A DNA stretch of 6,405 bases from Actinomycetes bacterium. Its GTDB lineage: Bacteria; Actinomycetota; Acidimicrobiia; Acidimicrobiales; RAAP-2. Shown here piece by piece: positions 1 to 6,165 of this stretch. Below the pieces are notes generated by a model, which was not told the DNA's origin, searched no databases, and was given only the letters and a program-made list of their open reading frames with translations. The translations under genes and the position numbers were made by a program. Each line of letters opens with the position of its first letter. Within the stretch, counting starts at the first letter, position 1. The stretch covers positions 1 to 6,405 of the forward strand of contig JAJYXS010000026.1 of NCBI GenBank assembly GCA_021801615.1, written 5' to 3'.

Positions 1-1697
1 CCGGGCGCCGATCCTGGGTGCACCGCACCGTCGGGGGTCACCCAGAGAGCCTGCGGGAGGTGCTTGGTGACGTCCTTTCGGATCCGGGGATTGCCGTGAC
101 GGTCCTCTTCGACCCAGTCAGAGGGCAGCCGGTCGAGCTCGGCGGTCACATCGTCGGGCCACGGGTCGGTCGTCGAGGCGTAGAGGAACCCGAGGGTCCG
201 CTCTCCGTCGAGGTCGTCGGTGTCGCCGAGGTCGCGGGGCACGAGCCGGTCGCCGTCTTTGTCGCTCACCCGTTCGACGACGAAGTACTCCTGACCGCCG
301 TCCCGGCAGAACGCCAGCGGGTAGAGGCGCTTGGTGCGATCCCCAGGGGAGTACTGCTGCTCGGTGAGCGTGACGACACGCTCGTCCTCGGGCTCGATGG
401 TCGCGTACGCGCTCGATCCCCGAGAGACGAACTGGTGCAGCTTGAACGCGAACAGCGGTCGACCGGTCGCCGGGTCGAGGACCTGGCTGCCGGCGATGAG
501 CGCGGCGCGTAGCGCCGCGGCAGCCTCGTCAGGCGACGCACCGGTCGCCTTGGCGAGCTCGGCAGCGATCCCCTCCTCGCCGCCGAGGGTGCGTGGCTCG
601 GCACGTACCAGCCGGCCGTCGGTCTCGGCGAGCCCGATGGTGGACTCGACCCAGCGGGTGAGCGGGTCGGTGGCGAACGCCTCGTAGTCGCCGGGGCCGT
701 AGACGGTCGGGTTGTCGACCGCGGCGGCGAGACGTGACGTGAAGTCGGGGGTGGCCTCGGGCGGCCGGGTCGCACGTTCGAGGGTCTCGCCGATCACTCG
801 GTCGGGCCGGACCACCGCCCCGAAGAGGTGGCCCGCGACCTCCGCCACCTCCTCGCGCTGCTCTTGGAGGCTGCCCTCACCGGCGAGGGTGGCGGAGGTG
901 CCGACGCACTGCAGGCGCTCGGCGTTGCACGCGTCGCGGACCCTGCGGCACAACAGTGCGACATCAGCGCCCTGTCTGCCCCGGTAGGTGTGCAGCTCGT
1001 CGAGGACCAGGAAGCGGAGATCCTGGGCCTGCGCGATGAGCTGGCGCTCGTCGGTCCGGGTGAGGATGAGCTCCAACATCACGTAGTTCGTGAGCAGGAT
1101 GTCGGGCGGGTCGGCGATGATCGCCTGGCGTTCCTCGTCGCGCTCCTGGCCGGTGTAGCGCTTGAAGGTGACGGGACCCTTGCCGTCGGGGTAGCCGGCA
1201 GAGAGGAACTTCTTCAGCTCCTCCTCCTGGCTGTTCGCCAGGGCGTTCATCGGGTAGACGACGATCGCCTTGATACGCCCGCCCGACCCCTCCCGCAGGA
1301 CCCGGTCGACGATCGGGACGATGTAGCTCAGACTCTTGCCGGACCCGGTCCCGGTGGTGAGGACGTAGTTGTCACCCGCCCGAGCCGCCTCGATCGCCTC
1401 GACTTGGTGGCGGTAGAGCGAGAGCGGCGACCCGGTACCGCTCGGGTCGGCCTCCTTGCCGAGGCGGAACACCCGGGCGCACTCGGGGTGCAGCAGGCCC
1501 GAGGTCACGAGCCCGTCGACGGTGGCGCTGACCGTGAACTTGGGGTTGAGGCTCAGCCACGGCTCGGGCCAGAGCAGCCCGTCGGCCAGGGTCTGCTCGA
1601 CGACATCACGGATCCGCTTGTCACGGATGTGGAGAAAGCCCTGGATAAAGCCCTGGTAGTCGTCGATGACCGAGTCGCGTAGCTGGAAGACGTCCAC
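1..1697 (-). CDS. DEAH-like superfamily 2 helicase, N-terminal 565 residues (cut by left window edge)
   Basis: This is an ATP-dependent nucleic-acid helicase or translocase, read continuously from GTG 1697 to the window edge with no stop. Visible motifs are a Q-motif-like YRHQVEAI (95-102), Walker A TGTGSGKS (115-122), motif Ia VVYPMNALA (146-154), motif II DELH (233-236, within LDELHTYRGRQGADVALL) and motif III SAT (268-270). A linker follows, then the start of the second half (LHQFVSRG at 420-427, LYPLAFCRDGGQEY at 458-471). This pattern resembles the large helicases that end in a DUF1998-type domain and are common in defence islands; the C-terminal part is outside the window, so family placement is inference. 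The start is chosen because the frame is closed by TGA at 1760-1758, no other start codon lies between, and the N-terminus VDVFQLRD matches what I recall of the family. Its own ribosome site is weak. C464 lacks the partner cysteine I would expect at 467, which is Gly. It lies downstream of the Argonaute operon on the same strand, about 290 bp away, so it may have its own promoter. Confidence 0.92.
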   Translation of the reverse strand, partial: MDVFQLRDSVIDDYQGFIQGFLHIRDKRIRDVVEQTLADGLLWPEPWLSLNPKFTVSATVDGLVTSGLLHPECARVFRLGKEADPSGTGSPLSLYRHQVEAIEAARAGDNYVLTTGTGSGKSLSYIVPIVDRVLREGSGGRIKAIVVYPMNALANSQEEELKKFLSAGYPDGKGPVTFKRYTGQERDEERQAIIADPPDILLTNYVMLELILTRTDERQLIAQAQDLRFLVLDELHTYRGRQGADVALLCRRVRDACNAERLQCVGTSATLAGEGSLQEQREEVAEVAGHLFGAVVRPDRVIGETLERATRPPEATPDFTSRLAAAVDNPTVYGPGDYEAFATDPLTRWVESTIGLAETDGRLVRAEPRTLGGEEGIAAELAKATGASPDEAAAALRAALIAGSQVLDPATGRPLFAFKLHQFVSRGSSAYATIEPEDERVVTLTEQQYSPGDRTKRLYPLAFCRDGGQEYFVVERVSDKDGDRLVPRDLGDTDDLDGERTLGFLYASTTDPWPDDVTAELDRLPSDWVEEDRHGNPRIRKDVTKHLPQALWVTPDGAVHPGSAP

Positions 1698-1713
1698 CGG
1701 GCGCCGACCCCGC

Positions 1714-1761
1714 TCAGACGGACCGACGAGGTCTGCTGGCTGCGATCGGGCTCGTCTTCAT
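1714..1761 (-). other. Possible 15-codon leader ORF upstream of the helicase
   Basis: ATG at 1761 opens a 15-residue peptide (MKTSPIAASRPRRSV) ending at TGA 1716-1714, 16 nt before the helicase GTG at 1697. It is out of frame with the helicase. It has the best Shine-Dalgarno sequence of this gene junction (see 1770-1775), while the helicase start has almost none. It could be a leader peptide that delivers ribosomes to the helicase start by termination-reinitiation, the remnant of a longer N-terminus broken by a frameshift, or chance. The natural-looking N-terminus of the helicase at GTG 1697 argues against the frameshift reading. Confidence 0.35.
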
Positions 1762-1769
1762 CGTTCGGT

Positions 1770-1775
1770 CTCCTT
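1770..1775 (-). promoter_or_regulatory. Strong Shine-Dalgarno AAGGAG ahead of ATG 1761
   Basis: AAGGAG on the minus strand sits 8 nt before ATG 1761, which is optimal spacing. It serves the 15-codon ORF rather than the helicase GTG, which lies a further 64 nt downstream and out of frame. Confidence 0.5.
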
Positions 1776-1984
1776 GCTGCGGGCGCCGGCGCGCCGATCC
1801 TGGACCCGGGCTGCCCCGTGCCTGCTACCAGGGTAGATCGTGGCTGTGACGCGGGCCCGGACTGCGAGCCGGGCTGGAGCCCGATTGATCGACCAACGAG
1901 CCACCCCAGCGGCTACCAGCCTGCTCGGCGGGACGCTTCTACTCAACCAGTCCGGCACGCCATATATCTTCGAGCCACTCCAGT
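1776..1984 (-). other. Intergenic spacer between the Abi_C gene and the helicase, with several hairpins
   Basis: I see no convincing gene here; the overlapping open frames have shadow-like composition. Inverted repeats are visible. Positions 1908-1925 form AGC/GGCT paired with AGCC/GCT around an ACC loop with one bulged base, about 60 nt after the Abi_C stop, so this is a possible weak terminator although no T-run follows. Positions 1870-1883 form CGGGCT/AGCCCG. Positions 1855-1874 form GCCCGG/CCGGGC with an 8-nt loop, sharing bases with the previous stem. CTACC/GGTAG lies at 1825-1836, and the palindrome GCGCCGGCGC at 1783-1792. No confident -35/-10 pair for the helicase could be picked out. 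Confidence 0.4.
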
Positions 1985-2827
1985 TCAGTGAGACGTCCGG
2001 GCTCGGCGAGCGGCGAGCGTCTCCAGTAGCATCCGGCAATAAGTGGTGGCCGCGCCGACGGCAAGGTGGGCGTGGCGCGGTCCGAGTCCCGAGGTTGGGC
2101 GACTGCGGCCGTGATCGGTGCCGTACTCGTTGCGAAGTTCGGCGATGCTGACGGCGATCTGCGACAGGCCCGAGAAGACCCGTTTGATCGCTTCGGCGCC
2201 CTTCGCGGTGGGGGCCAGCAGCTCAGGGTGTAGCTGGAGGGCCTTCTGGGCTGCCTTGACGAGAGCGGGGACATCGGCCCGTTGGTCGTAGGGCTCCCCG
2301 AGTTCTTCGAGGACAGTCTTCGTCGTGGCTTCGATGAGTGCCTTCGCGCCGCTGATTGCCAGAGCAGGGTCGGTGTCCATCGCGCCGGACATCCGTTCGA
2401 GATGTTCGAGAATGGCGTCCGGCTCGCGAAGTCCCGAGAGATCGAGGCTGGAGGCCACAAGGATCGAAGTCCGTATGCGGCCAGTGTCATCGACTTCGTA
2501 GCCGTCGCGAGCGAGGTGTCGTGACAACTGCTCCTTGCGTTTGTCGCCGTATTCGTCGTTGCCGTTTAGCCAGCCGAGAATCTCCTCGAACACGTTGAGG
2601 AGGCGTCGGACCTCACTTGGATTCGTCCAGTCGATCCCGGAGGTGTAGCAGTCGAAGGTTCCTCGCCGTTGTCCTGGCCCGTACCAGCCGCCCTGAGGCG
2701 CGTCGTCGTCGGGGGCAGGGTGGAAGCGCTCATTCTCGAAGGCCTGGCAGATTTGACGGACGACGGCGTAGTCGCTGCAGGTCTCTCGGAAGGCGTTGCG
2801 CGTTCGGGGGTGGACGAGATCAACCAC
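1985..2827 (-). CDS. Abi_C-type abortive infection protein with HEPN-like R-x6-H motif
   Basis: This 280-residue protein resembles the 'abortive infection C-terminus' (Abi_C) family. The N-terminal half (1 to about 110) carries a conserved-looking GQRRGTF (52-58) and a GIDW-type stretch (64-67) followed by a helix. The C-terminal half is mostly helical: ISGAKALIEATTKTVLEE (148-165), then LRNEYGTDHGR (231-241), then RHAHLAVGAATTYCRMLLETL (271 is near its end). R232 and H239 form an R-x6-H pair of the kind that makes the active site in HEPN ribonucleases, so RNA cleavage is a reasonable prediction but not shown. No signal peptide or membrane segment is evident, so it should be cytosolic. The GTG start lies 2 nt after the Argonaute TAA and has no clear Shine-Dalgarno, which suggests translational coupling. 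There is no upstream in-frame start. It is the third gene of the SIR2-APAZ/pAgo operon and may be an extra effector, a regulator, or an independent defence gene. Confidence 0.87.
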   Translation of the reverse strand: MVDLVHPRTRNAFRETCSDYAVVRQICQAFENERFHPAPDDDAPQGGWYGPGQRRGTFDCYTSGIDWTNPSEVRRLLNVFEEILGWLNGNDEYGDKRKEQLSRHLARDGYEVDDTGRIRTSILVASSLDLSGLREPDAILEHLERMSGAMDTDPALAISGAKALIEATTKTVLEELGEPYDQRADVPALVKAAQKALQLHPELLAPTAKGAEAIKRVFSGLSQIAVSIAELRNEYGTDHGRSRPTSGLGPRHAHLAVGAATTYCRMLLETLAARRARTSH

Positions 2828-2829
2828 GG

Positions 2830-4263
2830 TTACATGAACAGTCGGTAGTCGTATGGCCGGGGAGCCAGGTCGGGCATGTGCTTGATCGTGCGGGCGAGTA
2901 CCTGGGCGTACCGGAGGGTGCAGGGCAGCCCGTCGTAGAGGGCGTCGTTGTTCCAGTCCATCTTGCTGAGGGCCAGCACTTGGGAGGCGATCTCTTCGAG
3001 CGGGCCGGCTCCGGCGTCTCTCGTGAGCAGCAGGGGTCGGGGGGTTCCCTTTCCTCCTTGGTAGTAGTTGCGTTGTCCGTTTAGGGTCGAGGTGCGAGCG
3101 TTACCTGCGATCCATAGGAGCGTAGAGTGGTCGTCGAGCTGGAACGCAGTGCCTCGGGCGACGGCGTAGCCAGCCTGGGCGGGCTTGCCGTGTTCGCGAG
3201 CGGCGTCGAGGGTGACGCCACGCCAGGAAGGTCGGGTGATGTTGATGCACGAAAGCGTCGTGGTGGCGCCCCAGGCGTCGGTGCAGCCGGCGACCTCTTG
3301 GGCTTGGAATGGGTTCTGCTTGTGGACGACGAGCCGTTTGGGACTTCGTCCGGCGTGGCGGTCTTGGTAGAGGGCGAGGCTGCGGGACATGACGAGTCGC
3401 ATGTCTTCTCGGGAGAGATAGGGGTTGCGGAGGTCGGTTCCTTGCCCGACGTCGTAGGCGACGAATTCCATGCCGCCGCCGTCTGAATCGAAGACCTGGC
3501 TGCAGCAGGTAACGAACCCGGTCGTCCCTTGCGTGGAGCGGATGGCGTAGGAGAGGCCGATGTAGGCGGTGTCAGGGTCGAGGGGGCTGTTGTGGGTGGC
3601 CAGCTTCCAGGGGGTGCCGCCGGCCTTGGCGTAAAGCGCGGTGCCGAGGCGCCAGGCCACGCTGGCCCGGCATCGGTAGGTCAGCGCGCTGTCAGTGATG
3701 ATCTGGGTGGTGAGCCCGAGCTGCGCCCCGACTGCCTTGACCGTGTCGTGCAGGTCGAAGCCGGTGTCGTGGTCCTCGAAGAAGGGCTCGTAACGCTGGG
3801 GGAGGTAGAAGACGACGACGTCGAAGCGGTCTCGGAGGCTGACGAGCTTTCGTAGGCCGTCGGCGAGTACCTGGGCGAGGTGCTCACGAGGATTGGCCGC
3901 CGACGCGAGGTCGCTGTCGAGGTCCGTTGGCAGCGGAATCTGTGCCGATTGCTCTGCCGGCCGGAGCTTCGCCTTGAAGGTGGGCTCGAACCCTGTCCAG
4001 TCGGGGAGGTAGTCGTGTCGCTCCTGCGGCGTGTGGGGACGGGTGAGGTCGTTCAGCTGCTCGCGCAGTCGAGGGAGGTCGTCGTGTGGTCCGAGTAGGG
4101 CTATGCGGATGGTGGTGGGTGGCGTGGCGAATGCCCGTGCCGAGAACGGGCCGTGGGCGCTCAGGCCGACGAGCGGATTGGCGGCGACCTGCGAGTGATC
4201 GGTGGGGTCGAAGGCCAGGTCCGGTTCGGCGAGCTCGCTGTAGCCGTGAAGCTCGGCGCTCAC
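2830..4263 (-). CDS. Short prokaryotic Argonaute (MID-PIWI), catalytically inactive, SPARSA type
   Basis: This 477-residue protein is the guide-binding subunit of a SIR2-associated short Argonaute system. The N-terminus has PLVGLSAHGPF (30-40), typical of short pAgos. The MID domain covers roughly 140-225 (VVVFYLPQ at 149-156, GLTTQIITD at 183-191). PIWI runs from about 230 to the end (AYIGLSYAI at 233-241, RLVVHKQNPFQ at 310-320, SKMDWNND at 433-440, GLPCTLRYAQVLAR at 445-458). N and PAZ domains are absent, as in all short pAgos. The first catalytic Asp of active PIWI is replaced by S238, and the VHK region carries Q316/N317 rather than an Asp, so target slicing is not expected. The start is GTG 4263: it overlaps the SIR2-APAZ stop as GTGA and follows AAGGGGG with 8 nt spacing, whereas an ATG at 4611 would add 116 residues read out of frame inside the SIR2-APAZ gene. 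From family knowledge, it pairs with the APAZ domain of its neighbour and uses a guide to find invader DNA. Confidence 0.95.
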   Translation of the reverse strand: MSAELHGYSELAEPDLAFDPTDHSQVAANPLVGLSAHGPFSARAFATPPTTIRIALLGPHDDLPRLREQLNDLTRPHTPQERHDYLPDWTGFEPTFKAKLRPAEQSAQIPLPTDLDSDLASAANPREHLAQVLADGLRKLVSLRDRFDVVVFYLPQRYEPFFEDHDTGFDLHDTVKAVGAQLGLTTQIITDSALTYRCRASVAWRLGTALYAKAGGTPWKLATHNSPLDPDTAYIGLSYAIRSTQGTTGFVTCCSQVFDSDGGGMEFVAYDVGQGTDLRNPYLSREDMRLVMSRSLALYQDRHAGRSPKRLVVHKQNPFQAQEVAGCTDAWGATTTLSCINITRPSWRGVTLDAAREHGKPAQAGYAVARGTAFQLDDHSTLLWIAGNARTSTLNGQRNYYQGGKGTPRPLLLTRDAGAGPLEEIASQVLALSKMDWNNDALYDGLPCTLRYAQVLARTIKHMPDLAPRPYDYRLFM

Positions 4264-6113
4264 CGATGAGACCCCCTTGTTACCGCCGCGACCTGGAAGG
4301 GCCTGCTGAACGCCGTGTGCCCGTCGATCTCGAACATGGGGTCGATGCCTTCTGCTGGCCCGAGGTTCCACGTGTTGACCTGACGCGAGCCGACGCCGGC
4401 GCACAGGAGACGGACCCAAGCGTCGAGGAGCGCGTTGGCCGTCCGGTTGTAGCGGGTGGCCCGCTTCTGCTGGATGAAGGTCCCCGCCGTCATCTGCTCG
4501 CCACGTTGGGCCAAGCGGTCTTTGGGGGGCGAAACCCAGATCTCCGGGACGACCAGCAACCACCACGATCCGTTTCGCCGCTCGATGCTCAACCCGGCCG
4601 CCTCGGCCCACAGCAGTGAGGTCTTGGGGACCGTTCCCGAGAGCGGGCCGCCGCAGGCCGACTTGAGGCGAGCGAGCGACGACGCCTGGGGGTCGGCCAC
4701 CCGCACCTGGTGGCCGCGGCGCGCCAGGACGTGGCGAAGACCCTCGGTCCGTCCGAGCCCGAGCGTGAGGGCGTCGAGGGCCAAGCCCAAGTCGGCAGGA
4801 TCAGTGACCTCGGCGTCCCAATCCAAGGTCTCGGTCCGGTCGCTGACGCTCACCCCGAGGGGACGAAGTGCTTCGGCGAGTTGCTGCTCGTGCCCGACGG
4901 CGACCAGCTGGCCTCCCGAACGACGAGCAACCAGGCCACGGACCCGGTTGGTGCGGAGCGCCCCCTGGACCTCGGCCAGCTCGCATGGCGACCGCTCGTC
5001 CAGACACCGCACCTGGTTCGGCAGACTCAGGACGGGGAGCGCGTTGAAGCGCAGAATGGGGAAAGGCCGAGTCGGACCAGCGGGCATCGGGGCGGGCAAC
5101 AGCGCCGCTGGCGGGCGCCTCTCCTTGAGACATCTACGAAGGTTGTCGGCGAGGTGAACGCCACGTTCGACGGCGCCGGTCAGCTCGATGAAGTTGTCGA
5201 CCGGGACGGCGAAGGCGGTCTTTCCAGCGTTCCGTGCTGCGGTGAGAAGGTCGACCACCTCGGGCGCAGGCGGGTCGGTCGGCCGGTGACACCAGTAGAT
5301 GCCGGTGGGGAACGAGCCCTTGTCGTCGAGCGCCTCGACCAGAACCTCCATGATCGACGCGTCGCGACCGCTGTAGCCGGCAACGATCAGACCGAACCGT
5401 CCACAGGCGCTGCGCAGCACGTGTCGCATCTCGGCGTCTTGCGATGCGAGCTCATCGACGGAATTCTTGAGGCGGACCGATCGGAAGTCACCGTGGAGCT
5501 TGGCGATCAGAGGAAACGAGCCCTTCTGCAGCGCCCGCGAGGCGATATCGGGTTCGCCGAGTCCGGCAACCACCAGCGACAGGCGCGGACTGATCGCAGC
5601 CAGCTCGAAGAGCGAATGCGCCCCGGCCTCGACGAGGTCATCGAAGTTGGTGGTGAAGACCACCTGGAGGCGGCTGGCGGCCATAAGCGCGGCGAGCACG
5701 TAGTGCCCGTAGTTCGGCCCCCGGCCTTGGCACAGTGCGGCGATGAAGTCGGCCCGTAGCTCTGCCGACGGGTAGGCGGTCTCGAAGGCGATCGAGTACT
5801 CCTCGGGATCGCCGAGGGGGGGCAGGCCGTTACGTCCGTCGAAGTAGCTCTCGATGGACGCTCGGGTGCGAGGGTCGCCGGGGTCGATGTCCTGCACGTC
5901 GAGTTGGTGTGCCGAGCAGTACAGCTCGTGCTTGAACCGCAGGATCAAAGCGCCCGCCGTCGGAATATCCGACATTGCCGATGCACCGGCGCCGAGCAAC
6001 CAGGCGAACTGAGCGCCTTGGACATCAACCGCTCGGGCCAGCTGAGGAACGTCACCAACAAAATCGCCGGACGACCCAGCGAGATCAGATGGCGACACCG
6101 ATACGTCGCTCAT
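4260..6113 (-). CDS. SIR2-APAZ protein, NAD+-consuming effector of a short Argonaute (SPARSA) system
   Basis: This 617-residue protein fuses an N-terminal SIR2 domain (about 30-330) to a C-terminal APAZ domain (about 345-617). SIR2 landmarks are LLGAGAS (39-45, NAD+ binding), TTNFDDLVE (154-162, with N156 and D158), KLHGD (205-209, H207 in the catalytic position) and AGYSGRD (245-251). Only four cysteines occur in the SIR2 part (66, 128, 237, 275) and none forms a CxxC pair, so the zinc module of deacetylase sirtuins is missing; this fits a NADase role. The APAZ region includes RFNALPVLSLP (355-365) and WWLLVVPEIWV (517-527) and is expected to bind the Argonaute encoded next. In characterised homologues the complex degrades NAD+ once the guide finds foreign DNA, causing abortive infection; here that is inferred from motifs and gene order. 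It starts at ATG 6113, 4 nt after GAGGTG. It is the first gene of the operon and probably sets its expression. Confidence 0.94.
   Translation of the reverse strand: MSDVSVSPSDLAGSSGDFVGDVPQLARAVDVQGAQFAWLLGAGASAMSDIPTAGALILRFKHELYCSAHQLDVQDIDPGDPRTRASIESYFDGRNGLPPLGDPEEYSIAFETAYPSAELRADFIAALCQGRGPNYGHYVLAALMAASRLQVVFTTNFDDLVEAGAHSLFELAAISPRLSLVVAGLGEPDIASRALQKGSFPLIAKLHGDFRSVRLKNSVDELASQDAEMRHVLRSACGRFGLIVAGYSGRDASIMEVLVEALDDKGSFPTGIYWCHRPTDPPAPEVVDLLTAARNAGKTAFAVPVDNFIELTGAVERGVHLADNLRRCLKERRPPAALLPAPMPAGPTRPFPILRFNALPVLSLPNQVRCLDERSPCELAEVQGALRTNRVRGLVARRSGGQLVAVGHEQQLAEALRPLGVSVSDRTETLDWDAEVTDPADLGLALDALTLGLGRTEGLRHVLARRGHQVRVADPQASSLARLKSACGGPLSGTVPKTSLLWAEAAGLSIERRNGSWWLLVVPEIWVSPPKDRLAQRGEQMTAGTFIQQKRATRYNRTANALLDAWVRLLCAGVGSRQVNTWNLGPAEGIDPMFEIDGHTAFSRPFQVAAVTRGSHR
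4272..4278 (-). promoter_or_regulatory. Ribosome site AAGGGGG that fixes the Argonaute GTG start
   Basis: AAGGGGG on the minus strand, inside the last codons of the SIR2-APAZ gene, lies 8 nt before GTG 4263. With the 4-bp GTGA overlap it supports coupled translation of the two subunits and decides against the longer ATG start. Confidence 0.75.
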
Positions 6114-6117
6114 AGTT

Positions 6118-6123
6118 CACCTC
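6118..6123 (-). promoter_or_regulatory. Shine-Dalgarno GAGGTG for the SIR2-APAZ gene
   Basis: GAGGTG on the minus strand lies 4 nt before ATG 6113. It supports this start; the next in-frame Met is residue 47, after the NAD+-binding GAGAS motif, so a later start would break the domain. Confidence 0.65.
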
Positions 6124-6156
6124 GTAGAGGAGCACAAACACAAAGGGAGAACCGCA

Positions 6157-6165
6157 ACGATACCA
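6157..6165 (-). promoter_or_regulatory. Possible extended -10 promoter element for the operon
   Basis: TGGTATCGT on the minus strand matches a TGn extended -10 followed by TAnnnT. Transcription would begin near 6150 and give a 5' leader of roughly 35-40 nt ending at ATG 6113. No convincing -35 box lies 16-18 nt upstream, so this is a weak call. The stretch between it and the start (6125-6150) is clearly richer in A/T than its surroundings. Confidence 0.25.

Noticed and set aside
266..775. A 169-codon minus-strand frame inside the helicase
   Set aside because: It is in a different frame from the helicase and is Ser/Arg/Pro/Thr-rich with no recognisable motif.
828..1682. A 284-codon plus-strand open frame opposite the helicase
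   Set aside because: The minus strand carries all the helicase motifs in one uninterrupted frame; this is its mirror image.
1791..1803. A 13-bp direct repeat GCGCCGATCCTGG shared with positions 5-17
   Set aside because: One copy lies inside the helicase coding region and one in the spacer, with no shared flanks. A match of this length is expected about once by chance in GC-rich DNA of this size.
1758..2039. A 93-codon minus-strand frame spanning the Abi_C end and the spacer
   Set aside because: It has no ribosome site, no recognisable motif, and a basic, biased composition. It shares the helicase frame but is cut off by TGA 1760-1758, so it is not a helicase extension.
1939..2490. A 183-codon minus-strand frame overlapping Abi_C, ending in a protein-like LTELEWLEDIW stretch
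   Set aside because: Most of it is Ser/Pro/Arg-rich shadow of the Abi_C gene. The protein-like tail is short, and the Abi_C frame already ends in a family-typical helix.
4264..4611. A 116-residue N-terminal extension of the Argonaute from ATG 4611
   Set aside because: It would overlap the APAZ coding sequence out of frame and reads as low-complexity Arg/Gly/Pro-rich shadow. GTG 4263 has a good ribosome site and gives a normal short pAgo length.
4710..5759. A 349-codon plus-strand open frame antisense to the SIR2-APAZ gene
   Set aside because: It lies wholly opposite a gene with clear SIR2 motifs, and its composition is the usual antisense product of GC-rich codon usage.
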